A DNA stretch of 45,221 nt from Borreliella garinii (GTDB lineage Bacteria > Spirochaetota > Spirochaetia > JABEVK01): contig DYOB01000001.1 in assembly GCA_020720765.1 (NCBI GenBank), forward strand, positions 1 through 45,221. Reading direction: 5' to 3'. Position 1 is the stretch's first letter. Each line of letters opens with the position of its first letter. Positions 1 through 8,205 of the stretch are shown here, piece after piece. The notes under the pieces were generated by a model. The model did no database searches. It saw nothing but the letters and a program-made list of their open reading frames with translations, and had not been told where the DNA came from. Made by a program: the position numbers and the translations under genes.

Positions 1-29
1 ACTGTCCCTGATGAGAAAACTATCTGGTA

Positions 30-218
30 TTACCGAAACGAACTTTCTAGGAGCCCGGAAACCCTGGTCTGTGTCAAAAAGCCTGAAAGAGTGCCTATTC
101 TACCCTTTATCTGACCAAAACCGTAAAAAATTCCATCACATCGGCTTTTGGGGATAACCGTTAGGTTTTTAGAGGGGGCCCATAGGACAACCAAAACAAT
201 GGCAATTACCATTAACAT
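30..218 (-). CDS. Possible small membrane-anchored protein (62 aa), unrecognised
   Basis: I do not recognise this protein. The ATG at 218 is preceded by a good Shine-Dalgarno sequence (AGAGGA, six bases before the start), which is the main reason for listing it. The first 15 residues (LMVIAIVLVVLWA) form a hydrophobic segment suited to a membrane anchor or uncleaved signal. The rest is a short basic tail with one Cys. It would be transcribed away from the cyclase gene, with an AT-rich region of about 165 bases between them. No homology is evident by eye and the protein is short, so it may be a chance ORF or the remnant of a longer gene. Confidence 0.3.
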   Translation of the reverse strand: MLMVIAIVLVVLWAPSKNLTVIPKSRCDGIFYGFGQIKGRIGTLSGFLTQTRVSGLLESSFR

Positions 219-382
219 AAAGTTTCCTCTGAATCTTTCGATCCAAGGTTAATATACTCATTGTTAATAAAATAAGCAAATAATAAAGTAAATATACATT
301 CAGTATTTGCAATAATATGTCCCTAAATATCATTGGCAAAATAATTCTTGACAAAACGAAAAAATCTACAAGACTATAACCC
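219..382. other. AT-rich intergenic region upstream of the cyclase gene
   Basis: This stretch is far richer in A and T than the rest of the window and has no convincing ORF. It would hold the promoter of the cyclase and perhaps that of the small minus-strand ORF. A perfect -35 hexamer TTGACA lies at 348-353. A plausible -10 (GACTAT, 372-377, spacing 18) sits only five bases before the cyclase ATG. No clear terminator or RNA gene was seen here or in bases 1-29. Confidence 0.4.
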
Positions 383-2425
383 ATGAGAAATCATATTCTT
401 ATATTTTTGTTCATAGGTTCTGCACTTTTTGGAGATCCTATCGATCCCGATCTCGGAAAAACACCGATTATTGATGGGTGGCGGTGGCTTGTCGGGGATA
501 ATCCTGCGTACGCAACGTCAGACTGGGACGATTCTCCATGGTATACAGTCAGGGCCCAGGAAAAATTCGACTTAGGTGAAGAACGTGCAGGGTTCTGGAT
601 GAGGCTGAACTTTGAAGTCGTGGAAGAGAGAACTCAACCCGTTTATTTTTTTATAACCAAATTTTTCGCTCCCGCTGAAATTTTCGTCAATGGTGTTCAA
701 ATTGAATCTCGTGGTTCTTTCCCTCCCCATTACTATCCCGATATGGCGAAAAATATCATAGTAAAAATTTCCGATTTGCTTTTGCGAAAAGGGAAAAATG
801 TTATTGCGATCAGGAGTTTCTACGACGGACCTAGCTTGCCTGCTCCAGCAGCCTTTTTTGGTGGTAAGGATGAGTATCTCTTCGAGGCTAACATTGTGGA
901 ATTCTTCAATTCGACAATGTATTTCTTTTTCGGTGCGGTCAATCTTTTTACGGGTATAGTCTTCCTTATTCAGTTTATCTATAGAAGGGATTTCTCGGCA
1001 AACCTCGTATATGCACTATCGAGTTTGATTATGGCCGCTTACTTTTTCGAATTAGGTTCTATTTTTGGTATCGGGGGACAATTATTCCGTCATTTCGCGA
1101 AAGCATGTTTCCCCCTGGGCATGTCTTTATTAATCGTTTTTTTTATTCAATATTTTAAAATATTTAACCGTAAACGAATCTATTTTTCGATCCTTTTTTT
1201 AGGATTGGCAGCCGGTTTGTTTCTTTTCTTTTCACCGAATGAAACTATGCTGGATCAACGTTTTGCTCAATTGCTACTACCCATCCAGATCAGTATTTTG
1301 GTTGCGCTTTACATGGTAGTCCGTTCGACTTTTTCCGGGAACAGGGACGCTGTCCCCATTTTAGCGGGATCCTTTCTTGCAGTAGCTTTCGGCAGTTACG
1401 ATATTGTGCATTTTGTTATCGGGGTTGAGCCCTTTGCCTGGCTCCAGGGGATTGGATTTTTCTCTTTGCAAATGTCGATGTTTGTATCCCTCTCGATCCG
1501 CTCGGCGCGTCTGAATACGGAATTGACAAATTATTCTGCGCAACTCGAGGTAAAGAAAACCGAGTTAATTGCCCTAAACACTTCTCTCAACCGTTTTGTG
1601 CCTCAGGAGTTCTTGAGCTTTCTCGGTAAGGATTCGATCACCCAAATCCGGCTGGGTGATGGTGTGCTTAAAGAAATGACAGTTTTATTTTCGGACATCC
1701 GGAGTTTTACAACTTTATCGGAGCGAATGACCCCTGATGAAAACTTCAGGCTATTAAACTCATATCTTTCTCGAATGGCACCGGTTATCAGGGAAAGCGG
1801 AGGAATTATTGATAAGTATATCGGTGATTCTATTATGGCGCTTTTTCCAGGGAGTCCTGCGGAAGCCGTCGCTGCAGCCTTGCGCATGCGTCTTGCCCTT
1901 CAGGAATATAACGATGGAAGAATAAGAGTGGGCTATACGAGTATCGATATGGGAATAGGGCTCCATTCGGGGCCCCTGATGATGGGAACCATCGGTGAAC
2001 ACAACCGCATGGAATCAACGGTGATATCCGATGTGGTCAATATCGCAAGCCGCCTCGAAACTTTGACTAAACTTATGCAGGTACCGATTCTTACAAGCCG
2101 GCAATCATTAACCGAGATTCCTAAATATGAGGAATTTATTGCATCCCGCCATTTGGGTAATATTTTAGTGAAAGGAAAAACGGAAAAAGTATCCATCTAT
2201 GAAGTTCTATCCGAAGCCACCGATCCGCACTATGCGATAAAACGCGAACAGAAGAAGGATTTCGAAAAGGCAGTTCAAGCCTTTGACTCGGCGGAATTTG
2301 CTCTTGCCGAGGAAATTTTTTCAGGACTCTCCCAGACAACTCCCTGTGACCCGGTGGCACAAAGATACCTGACTTACCTCCAGCTCAAGCAACCTGAAAA
2401 TATTTGGTTGGCTCCTTTGAGCTAG
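383..2425 (+). CDS. Membrane class III adenylate/guanylate cyclase with 7TM sensor module
   Basis: Converts a nucleoside triphosphate (probably ATP) to a cyclic nucleotide at the inner membrane. A signal peptide (residues 1-17) leads into an extracytoplasmic beta-rich sensor domain (about 20-170). About seven hydrophobic helices follow (about 175-385), the layout of 7TMR-DISM receptors, then a short coiled linker. The cyclase domain spans about 425-620. The two metal-binding aspartates are visible: D438 in FSDIRSFT and D482 in YIGDSIMALF. The later VNIASRLE stretch supplies the transition-state Asn and Arg, so the enzyme should be active. The last 50 residues look like a TPR-type helical repeat. 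ATP versus GTP specificity cannot be settled by eye. No Shine-Dalgarno sequence precedes the ATG; a TTGACA/GACTAT promoter very close to the start would give a leaderless mRNA. Confidence 0.88.
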   Translation: MRNHILIFLFIGSALFGDPIDPDLGKTPIIDGWRWLVGDNPAYATSDWDDSPWYTVRAQEKFDLGEERAGFWMRLNFEVVEERTQPVYFFITKFFAPAEIFVNGVQIESRGSFPPHYYPDMAKNIIVKISDLLLRKGKNVIAIRSFYDGPSLPAPAAFFGGKDEYLFEANIVEFFNSTMYFFFGAVNLFTGIVFLIQFIYRRDFSANLVYALSSLIMAAYFFELGSIFGIGGQLFRHFAKACFPLGMSLLIVFFIQYFKIFNRKRIYFSILFLGLAAGLFLFFSPNETMLDQRFAQLLLPIQISILVALYMVVRSTFSGNRDAVPILAGSFLAVAFGSYDIVHFVIGVEPFAWLQGIGFFSLQMSMFVSLSIRSARLNTELTNYSAQLEVKKTELIALNTSLNRFVPQEFLSFLGKDSITQIRLGDGVLKEMTVLFSDIRSFTTLSERMTPDENFRLLNSYLSRMAPVIRESGGIIDKYIGDSIMALFPGSPAEAVAAALRMRLALQEYNDGRIRVGYTSIDMGIGLHSGPLMMGTIGEHNRMESTVISDVVNIASRLETLTKLMQVPILTSRQSLTEIPKYEEFIASRHLGNILVKGKTEKVSIYEVLSEATDPHYAIKREQKKDFEKAVQAFDSAEFALAEEIFSGLSQTTPCDPVAQRYLTYLQLKQPENIWLAPLS

Positions 2426-2690
2426 GAGCCTGTTGCGCTTGAGATTTTGACACAGGACCGGGGAGCTTGGTGTGGGAGTGTGGACGGAAGTCAAATTTCC
2501 TTGGTTGCCTTACCGACTCGGAAGCTACCGAAACAAGAACTTCCATCTCTTGGTTCAAATGCTCGTCTTTTCCTTCTTCTTTTGAATCGGCGTCCTTGGC
2601 TTTCTGCATCAATTCAGCGACTTTCTCTGAAAGTTCCTTCTCCAATTCCACAGCCCGGTCGTTGCGAATACTTTTGTATCGTGGTGCCAT
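2385..2690 (-). CDS. Possible small charged coiled-coil protein (101 aa)
   Basis: This is an unrecognised minus-strand ORF. The ATG at 2690 is used here; an in-frame TTG at 2696 is possible. Residues about 10-45 are rich in Lys, Glu, Ala and Leu with the spacing of an amphipathic coiled coil, which is protein-like. The C-terminal half is basic, Ser/Gln/Pro-rich and probably disordered. No clear Shine-Dalgarno site precedes either start. The ORF runs through the left copy of an inverted repeat and ends 41 bases inside the cyclase gene on the opposite strand, so its last residues may be accidental. It follows sufU by about 100 bases on the same strand and could be co-transcribed with suf. It could equally be a chance ORF. 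Confidence 0.33.
   Translation of the reverse strand: MAPRYKSIRNDRAVELEKELSEKVAELMQKAKDADSKEEGKDEHLNQEMEVLVSVASESVRQPRKFDFRPHSHTKLPGPVSKSQAQQAPSSKEPTKYFQVA
2426..2444. repeat. Left copy of a 19-base inverted repeat
   Basis: GAGCCTGTTGCGCTTGAGA begins directly after the cyclase stop codon. It matches the reverse complement of 2737-2755 at 18 of 19 positions. It overlaps a hairpin with GGCTCC (2410-2415) and GGAGCC (2425-2430) as arms. The pair of repeats bounds about 330 bases. Confidence 0.7.
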
Positions 2691-2736
2691 GGGCAACAGA
2701 ATATCACACAGTTCAACCTCAAGTAAATTCCTGCGG

Positions 2737-2755
2737 TCTCAAGCACAACAGGCTC
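2737..2755. repeat. Right copy of the 19-base inverted repeat
   Basis: On the minus strand this reads GAGCCTGTTGTGCTTGAGA, one base different from the copy at 2426-2444. The 12-base palindrome GCTCTTAAGAGC overlaps its outer end. Both copies therefore carry a small dyad at their outer edge, like REP-type or MITE ends. No target-site duplication is evident outside the pair. Confidence 0.7.
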
Positions 2756-2792
2756 TTAAGAGCTCTTTTAGACAATTCCTTCCCCTTACCCG

Positions 2793-3221
2793 CTAAATTT
2801 TCTCTTCGAGCATTTTAGCGGCGGCGTTCCAAGCGAGGGTTGCACATTTAACCCGTACCGGGAGTTGGACGACCCCAGACAGGGCGGCAAGGTCCCCCAT
2901 CGTTTCCAGGTCGGAAATCGAACCCTTGCCTTTCATGATTTCAAGAAACCGGGCGACCAAGTTTTGTGCCTCGTTTAAAGTTTTTCCTTCAAGTACGTCA
3001 CACATCATATCGGTGCTCGACATGGAGATGGAACAGCCTGCCCCGTCGAAGTTGCATTGTTTCACGACTCCCTTTTCCACACTGAGCTGGAGCCTCACCT
3101 GGTCCCCGCAACTCGGATTCTCGAAGAGTGGAGCATCAGGGTTGAGGATGGCACGATAGTTGGGATTTTTAAAATGATCACGGATCATCTCTTGGTACAT
3201 TTCATCAAAACCTTGGTTCAT
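2793..3221 (-). CDS. sufU: SufU-type Fe-S assembly protein / sulfur acceptor
   Basis: Accepts persulfide sulfur from the cysteine desulfurase SufS and passes it to the SufBCD scaffold. At 142 residues it has the normal length of the family. The three conserved cysteines and the aspartate are present: C38 and D40 in NPSCGD, C63 in GAGCSIS and C126 in VKCATLAW. The insertion before the third Cys is the one that separates SufU from IscU. In SufU these residues bind zinc and exchange it with SufS. It is the last gene of the suf operon; its start overlaps the end of sufS by four bases, suggesting coupled translation. I see no convincing intrinsic terminator after it. Confidence 0.95.
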   Translation of the reverse strand: MNQGFDEMYQEMIRDHFKNPNYRAILNPDAPLFENPSCGDQVRLQLSVEKGVVKQCNFDGAGCSISMSSTDMMCDVLEGKTLNEAQNLVARFLEIMKGKGSISDLETMGDLAALSGVVQLPVRVKCATLAWNAAAKMLEEKI

Positions 3222-4444
3222 AGGACGGTCACGGCCTCCTCAAGATTTTTTATAAAAAAATCAACTTCCTCAACGGTGTTGTAAAGATAGAAACTGGCAC
3301 GCGCTGAACTCACGACTCCGAAACGCCGGCCCAAGGGATGGGCGCAGTGATGGCCTGCCCGGATAGCGATTCCCCTCGAGTCGAGAAAAGCAGCAAGGTC
3401 GTGGGCGTGGATTCCCGGCAGATCAAAAGCCACGATTCCGCCCCTCTCTTTAGCCGATCCTAAAACTCGAAGCCCTTTTATTGTTGACATTCCTTCAAGC
3501 GTTCTCTGGGTGAGGGTTATTTCGTGCTGATGGATGGCATCCAGTCCAACTTTTTCCAAGTAGCGGATAGCTGCTGCCATACCTACGCTTCCTTCGACGT
3601 TTGGGGTACCAGCTTCGAACCGGAAAGGAAGATCGTTGAGGTCGAACCCGTCGAGCCGAACGCTCCTGATCATCTCGCCTCCTCCATGGAAGGGGGGGAG
3701 GGTTTCCAAAATAGGTTTCGCTGCATAGAGAACGCCGATCCCCATGGGGCCGCACATTTTATGCCCGGAAAATGCAAGGAAGTCGGGTTTAAGAGCCCGA
3801 ACATCCATCTTCATATGAGGTACGCTCTGAGCCCCGTCGATAAGCACAGGGATACCCTTGCCGTGGGCTTTTTCAATGATGTATTGAACGGGGTTGATGG
3901 TCCCTAAAACATTACTCATTTGGGTGATGGCTACTAGCTTAGTCCTCGTTGTGAGAAGGGTTTCAAAAGAATCGAGGTCGAGTGTGCCATCATCGAGAAC
4001 TGGTATTATTTGGAGTTTAAGCCCGTGCCTTTCGGCAGCCATAAGCCAGGGAACCAGGTTGCTGTGGTGTTCCATGGTGCTGATAAGGATTTCGTCGCCC
4101 TGGTGGAATTTTTCAGGCAGGGTGCGAGCAACGAGGTTGATACTCTCCGTAGTCCCGCGGGTGAAAATGATCTCCTCGAGAAATTCTGCGTTTATAAATT
4201 TTCTTACAGCTTCGCGTGAATCTTCAAGAAGCGAAGTAGCGCGTTCGCCCAGGGTGTGAATCCCCCGGTGGACGTTGGCGTTGGAAGTGGTGTAATACTC
4301 CGAAATGGAATCGATAACAGAATGAGGTTTCTGGGTAGATGCAGCGTTGTCCAGATAAACAAGCGGTACATCTTTTCCTTGTTTCTGAAAGACCGTGCCG
4401 AGAATGGGGAAATCCTGTCTTAGCACTAAGGGTACTAAAGGCAT
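3218..4444 (-). CDS. sufS: SufS cysteine desulfurase (PLP-dependent)
   Basis: Takes sulfur from L-cysteine, giving alanine and an enzyme persulfide that feeds Fe-S cluster building. The 408-residue length fits the group II desulfurases. The PLP-binding lysine is K229 in FSGHKMCGP, and the catalytic cysteine is C367 in RAGHHCAHP. Both are in the SufS-type context, and the N-terminal DNAASTQKP motif is intact. It starts six bases after the sufD stop and overlaps sufU by four bases, so SufS and its acceptor SufU are coupled. It depends on PLP, which the pdxS/pdxT pair elsewhere in this window would supply. Confidence 0.97.
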   Translation of the reverse strand: MPLVPLVLRQDFPILGTVFQKQGKDVPLVYLDNAASTQKPHSVIDSISEYYTTSNANVHRGIHTLGERATSLLEDSREAVRKFINAEFLEEIIFTRGTTESINLVARTLPEKFHQGDEILISTMEHHSNLVPWLMAAERHGLKLQIIPVLDDGTLDLDSFETLLTTRTKLVAITQMSNVLGTINPVQYIIEKAHGKGIPVLIDGAQSVPHMKMDVRALKPDFLAFSGHKMCGPMGIGVLYAAKPILETLPPFHGGGEMIRSVRLDGFDLNDLPFRFEAGTPNVEGSVGMAAAIRYLEKVGLDAIHQHEITLTQRTLEGMSTIKGLRVLGSAKERGGIVAFDLPGIHAHDLAAFLDSRGIAIRAGHHCAHPLGRRFGVVSSARASFYLYNTVEEVDFFIKNLEEAVTVL

Positions 4445-4450
4445 TTTCTG

Positions 4451-5662
4451 TCAGCCTTCCCTGAGAAGCTGTTCGAGGGTCGACTCCACGGGTATTCGGA
4501 ACTGGGTGGGAAGAGAATCGATAATTCCCTGGAAGAGACCCATGGTGATTAAAACCTTGGATTCTGAAGGTGAAAAACCACGGGATTGAAGGTAATGAAG
4601 TTGTTCCTCGTCGACTTTTCCTGTCGTACTCCCGTGGGTGCACTTGAGGTCGTTGTGATCTATTTTTAGCTGGGGCAGACTGTCTGCTCTAGCTCCGTCG
4701 TTGAGAATAAGATTTTTAATGGAGAGGTAGGCATCGGTTCCTTTTCCTTCAGGGGTCACTTCGATAAGGCCCTGGAATATGGTTCTTCCTCTGTCGCGTA
4801 CAGCACCTTTAAACAGGGAGTTGCTTTTCCCCCGGGGAGCCTTATGGTTGAGTACCAGACGCAGGTCTTTGTGTTGTTTTCCCTTGCAGACAAAGATGCC
4901 CTGGGCTTTGATTTCCGCTCCCTCACCGATAAGGGAAGCGTCCCACTGGGTCTTCGCAGTAGCCGTTCCAATGCTCACAAGATTATAGTTGAAAACGCTG
5001 TTTCTTTCCTGGACGCTTAGGCTGTGATCGACTTGGTAGGAGGTCTGGGAAAGGGCCTGGATCTCGGTTAAAGTAAAATTTGCGCTTTCTCCGATAAAAG
5101 CCGAAGTTCCTCCATTGATAAACACAGTGTCTGAACTATCCCATCTTACAACCGCGTGCACCTCGGAAAGCCGGCGTGCCTTGAAAAGTATCCGGGGCCT
5201 GTACATAGTTTTTTCCATGGGGTTTGAGGATGCGTTCCAGTGAACAAGGATGGGTTTATCGAGTACGGCATTTTCATCAATCTCAATGATTAAAGTAAAA
5301 TCCATACGGGCCAGATGATCGCTAAGAAACCTGTCGGGGTTTTGGAAAAGGTGGTTTTTGAAATTTTCTTCATCTTGGTCTTCGAGGTTTCGGATGGTGA
5401 TCTTCTCAGAACCGGACCATATTTTTACCTTTCGAGAATCTTCAATTAGAACCACTGCACTATACGATGAATCTTTTTCGTAGTCAGAAATTTCCAGATG
5501 TTCAAAATGGGTTTGAAATTCATCCACAGGCAGACTTTCCATCTGCGTGCGTCGCCAGAGTTCAACTTTCTTGGTAGGCCAGGATTGCAGGTCGCATTCC
5601 AGGGAGTACTTGTTCCTCATTTGTACGAGCCATTGAGGCTGTGTAGTGATGGCGAATTTCAC
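4451..5662 (-). CDS. sufD: SufD scaffold subunit of the SufBCD complex
   Basis: Partner of SufB in the SufBC2D scaffold on which clusters are assembled. At 403 residues it has typical SufD length. The N-terminal third is helical and variable, followed by a long beta-helix core characteristic of SufB/SufD, with the motif [17 protein letters not shown] around 285-300. The C-terminal region has the family pattern [20 protein letters not shown], close to the matching stretch of SufB. Its start overlaps the sufB stop by four bases (ATGA type) and sufS follows six bases later. SufD is usually more diverged than SufB, and that holds here. Confidence 0.94.
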   Translation of the reverse strand: MKFAITTQPQWLVQMRNKYSLECDLQSWPTKKVELWRRTQMESLPVDEFQTHFEHLEISDYEKDSSYSAVVLIEDSRKVKIWSGSEKITIRNLEDQDEENFKNHLFQNPDRFLSDHLARMDFTLIIEIDENAVLDKPILVHWNASSNPMEKTMYRPRILFKARRLSEVHAVVRWDSSDTVFINGGTSAFIGESANFTLTEIQALSQTSYQVDHSLSVQERNSVFNYNLVSIGTATAKTQWDASLIGEGAEIKAQGIFVCKGKQHKDLRLVLNHKAPRGKSNSLFKGAVRDRGRTIFQGLIEVTPEGKGTDAYLSIKNLILNDGARADSLPQLKIDHNDLKCTHGSTTGKVDEEQLHYLQSRGFSPSESKVLITMGLFQGIIDSLPTQFRIPVESTLEQLLREG

Positions 5663-7068
5663 CCGACAGATCCCTCCATTTCCAGTTCAATAAGACGGTT
5701 TAGTTCTATCGCGTATTCCATGGGAAGCTGTTTAACAAGGGGGTCAATAAATCCGTTGACTATCATCATGCTCGCTTCAGTTTCATCGATTCCCCGGCTC
5801 ATCAAATACAGGAGCTGGTCTTCGCTGATTTTACTCACCTTGGCTTCGTGTTCGATACTGACATCGTCGGAGCTGATTTCCATATAGGGGTAGGTGTTGC
5901 TTTTACTGTTTTCGTCGATGATCAAGGCATCGCAATCCACCTTGCTTTTAATCCCAGTCATCCCCGGGGCGACTTTTATCAAGCCGCGGTAGCTTGAAAT
6001 ACCCCCGTTTTTTGAAACTGATTTTGCAGTGATAACACTTGACGTATTGGGTGCGTTATGGACCATTTTACCGCCGGTATCCTGCTGCTGGTTTTTTCCC
6101 GCAAAAGCTATACTGAGAACCTCCCCGTGTGCGCCTTCTCCGAGGAGAAAGACCGAGGGGTATTTCATGGTGCGTTTTGATCCAAGGTTTCCATCCACCC
6201 ATTCCACCGTCGCTCTTGCGTGGGCATGCGCGCGTTTGGTGACCAGGTTGAAAATATTTGTACTCCAGTTTTGGATAGTAGAGTACCTTACACGAGAACC
6301 GGGCATGGCGATGATTTCCACCACGGCGGAGTGCAAGGAGTCGGAAGAGTAGGTAGGCGCAGTGCAACCTTCAATGTAATGAACGAAGCTACCCTCTTCG
6401 GCTATAATCAAGGTCCTTTCAAACTGCCCAAAATTCTGCGAGTTGATCCTGAAATAGGCCTGGACGGGGATGTCGACTTTTATACCCTTAGGCACGTAGA
6501 CAAAACTGCCGCCGCTCCAAACAGCCGAGTTCAGAGCTGCGAATTTATTGTCGTTATAGGGAATCACAGTTCCAAAATACTTCTTGAAAATTTCAGGGTG
6601 TTCCCTTATTCCGGTTTCAGGGTCGACGAAAATCACTCCCTGGTCCTGAAGATCCTGCCTGATGCTGTGGTAGACCATTTCAGAGTCGTACTGAGCTCCG
6701 ACACCGGCGAGAAACTTTCTCTCAGCCTCGGGAATACCAATGCGGTCGAAAGTTTTTTTTATATCCTCGGGAACATCTTCCCAGCGTTTCTGTGTTTCCG
6801 CAGTGGGCTTGATATAATAGTAAATACTTTCAAAGTCGATCTCTGAAAGGTCGGCACCCCAGGTCGGCATGGGAAGTTTTCTGAAAGCTTCAAGGCTTTT
6901 AAGGCGGAAGTTGAGCATCCATTCGGGCTCGCCTTTTGATGCGCTTATTTGTTCAACTACCTCCGGGTTAAGACCAATTTGAGTTTTTACAACAGAGCGT
7001 TCCGGGAAGTGGAAGCCATACTTGTAATCACCTATATCATAATCCTGGATCGGCGCGTCAGCTGGCAT
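5659..7068 (-). CDS. sufB: SufB scaffold subunit of the SufBCD complex
   Basis: Core scaffold protein that holds the nascent Fe-S cluster with SufD and is driven by the SufC ATPase. At 469 residues it matches the usual SufB length. Clear family stretches are [39 protein letters not shown] and [21 protein letters not shown], followed by the SufB C-terminal block [21 protein letters not shown]. The Cys in EGCTAP is the conserved one in this region. The start codon overlaps the 3' end of sufC by 11 bases, so the two are probably translationally coupled. Confidence 0.97.
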   Translation of the reverse strand: MPADAPIQDYDIGDYKYGFHFPERSVVKTQIGLNPEVVEQISASKGEPEWMLNFRLKSLEAFRKLPMPTWGADLSEIDFESIYYYIKPTAETQKRWEDVPEDIKKTFDRIGIPEAERKFLAGVGAQYDSEMVYHSIRQDLQDQGVIFVDPETGIREHPEIFKKYFGTVIPYNDNKFAALNSAVWSGGSFVYVPKGIKVDIPVQAYFRINSQNFGQFERTLIIAEEGSFVHYIEGCTAPTYSSDSLHSAVVEIIAMPGSRVRYSTIQNWSTNIFNLVTKRAHAHARATVEWVDGNLGSKRTMKYPSVFLLGEGAHGEVLSIAFAGKNQQQDTGGKMVHNAPNTSSVITAKSVSKNGGISSYRGLIKVAPGMTGIKSKVDCDALIIDENSKSNTYPYMEISSDDVSIEHEAKVSKISEDQLLYLMSRGIDETEASMMIVNGFIDPLVKQLPMEYAIELNRLIELEMEGSVG

Positions 7069-7834
7069 TTTCCGTCTCCTCTATTCCATACTGGGCTTTC
7101 ACCCAGTCGTAGCCTTTTTCCTCGAGAACCGTGACAAGATCCTGCCGGCCGGAAGTTACGATGCGTCCCTTATACATGATATGGACAACATCGGGCCGGA
7201 CGTAGTTGAGAATGCGTTGGTAGTGGGTGATAATCAGAGCTCCGAAGTTCTCGCTCCTCATTTTATTGATTCCCTGGCTGACCACTTTTAATGCGTCGAT
7301 GTCCAGGCCGGAATCTGTTTCGTCAAAAATAGCCATTCCAGGCTTGAGTGAAAGCAGTTGAAGGATCTCCATGCGTTTTTTCTCTCCGCCGCTGAAACCT
7401 TCATTGAGGTACCTATTGATAAAATTCTGATCCATTTCGAGGTAGTCCATATCGGCCCTGACCTGTTTGATAAAGGCGCTGATATTCATTTTTTGACCTT
7501 TCCCCTCTAGCTGTATCTCCACTGCGCGTTTGAGAAACTTACCCACGGTCACTCCGGGGATTTCCACCGGGTACTGAAAGGCCAGGAAAAGGCCCAACCG
7601 AGCCCTTTCATGAACTTCTAGGTCCAGGATATTTTTATTATCAAAGAAAACCGAGCCGCCAGTCACTGTGTAATGCGGGTGTCCCACAAGGACGTTAGCC
7701 AAGGTGCTCTTTCCTGAACCGTTTGGACCCATCAGGGCAGCGATTTCCCCGGTCTTAAGTTCCAGATCGATACCTTGAAGAATAGGTTTCCCCTGAATTT
7801 CAGCTTTTAATCCTTCGATTCTTAACGTGCTCAT
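7058..7834 (-). CDS. sufC: SufC ABC-type ATPase
   Basis: Cytoplasmic ABC ATPase that binds SufB and SufD and powers cluster assembly; it is not a transporter. The motifs are complete: Walker [10 protein letters not shown] near residue 36, ABC signature [11 protein letters not shown] near 149, Walker B with the catalytic Glu in [12 protein letters not shown] and the switch His in LIITHYQR. The length (258) is normal. An AAGGAA Shine-Dalgarno site lies a few bases before the ATG. It is 15 bases downstream of sufT and overlaps sufB by 11. Confidence 0.97.
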   Translation of the reverse strand: MSTLRIEGLKAEIQGKPILQGIDLELKTGEIAALMGPNGSGKSTLANVLVGHPHYTVTGGSVFFDNKNILDLEVHERARLGLFLAFQYPVEIPGVTVGKFLKRAVEIQLEGKGQKMNISAFIKQVRADMDYLEMDQNFINRYLNEGFSGGEKKRMEILQLLSLKPGMAIFDETDSGLDIDALKVVSQGINKMRSENFGALIITHYQRILNYVRPDVVHIMYKGRIVTSGRQDLVTVLEEKGYDWVKAQYGIEETENAS

Positions 7835-7849
7835 ATTATTTCCTTATTC

Positions 7850-8152
7850 TTATATAGGGATTCCAAACATGAGCTTCATTTCTTCACTCATCATATCTTT
7901 ATCCCAGGGTGGATTCCAAACTATTTGTGCCCGGATGTCTTGTCTTCCAGTTGCACCCTTGACAGCTTCCTGGACCTCCTCCAAAATCATGTCGCCAACG
8001 GGACAGGCTGGGGAGGTGAGTGTAATATCCACCTCGATCCAATCACCCTTGTCTTCGGCCCGGTAGATTAAACCAAGGTCGACAATAGGTAAACCCAGGT
8101 CGGGGTCGACAACCTCGCGCATAAAGTCAATGAGTTGATCCTGAGTATACAC
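7850..8152 (-). CDS. sufT: SufT-like MIP18/DUF59 Fe-S maturation protein
   Basis: First gene of the suf operon. Proteins of this family help mature or deliver Fe-S clusters to target enzymes. The 100-residue protein is a single MIP18 (DUF59) domain with VVDPDLGLPIVDLGLIY near the N-terminus, the conserved Cys in TSPACPVGD and the C-terminal NPPWDKDMMSEEMKLMFGI. The start is GTG at 8152, chosen because an AGGAGG Shine-Dalgarno site (8157-8162) sits four bases upstream. The context confirms a role in cluster handling rather than in phenylacetate oxidation (PaaD), which shares the fold. Confidence 0.92.
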   Translation of the reverse strand: MYTQDQLIDFMREVVDPDLGLPIVDLGLIYRAEDKGDWIEVDITLTSPACPVGDMILEEVQEAVKGATGRQDIRAQIVWNPPWDKDMMSEEMKLMFGIPI

Positions 8153-8170
8153 TGCGCCTCCTATCTAATT

Positions 8171-8187
8171 CCGACTAATTTAGTCAG
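8171..8187 (-). promoter_or_regulatory. IscR type 1-like operator overlapping the suf -10
   Basis: CTGACTAAATTAGTCGG on the minus strand contains a perfect 6+1+6 palindrome (8173-8185). It fits the core of the published type 1 IscR box (YYGACTRwwwYAGTCRR) at every position; the outer flanks match less well. It covers the -10 hexamer, so a bound Rrf2-family repressor would block RNA polymerase. No Rrf2-family gene is in this window. Confidence 0.55.
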
Positions 8188-8205
8188 AATAAGGAAAGAG
8201 GTCAA
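8177..8205 (-). promoter_or_regulatory. Sigma70-type promoter of the suf operon
   Basis: On the minus strand, -35 TTGACC (8200-8205) is followed by a 17-base spacer and -10 TAAATT (8177-8182). Transcription would start near 8170 and leave a leader of under 20 bases containing the AGGAGG site of sufT. The -35 overlaps the stop codon of the upstream recQ-like gene, so suf has its own promoter even though recQ lies upstream on the same strand. Confidence 0.6.

Noticed and set aside
2745-2765. Palindrome GCTCTTAAGAGC as the suf operon terminator
   Set aside because: It has no loop and no T run; it is better seen as the outer part of the inverted repeat.
2447-2818. Plus-strand ORFs of 109-123 codons after the cyclase
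   Set aside because: Their composition is not protein-like, they run across both inverted repeats and into the 3' end of sufU, and the opposite strand gives a more plausible protein.
6220-6846. Plus-strand ORF of 208 codons inside sufB
   Set aside because: It is antisense to a fully conserved sufB, with no ribosome site and no recognisable motif.
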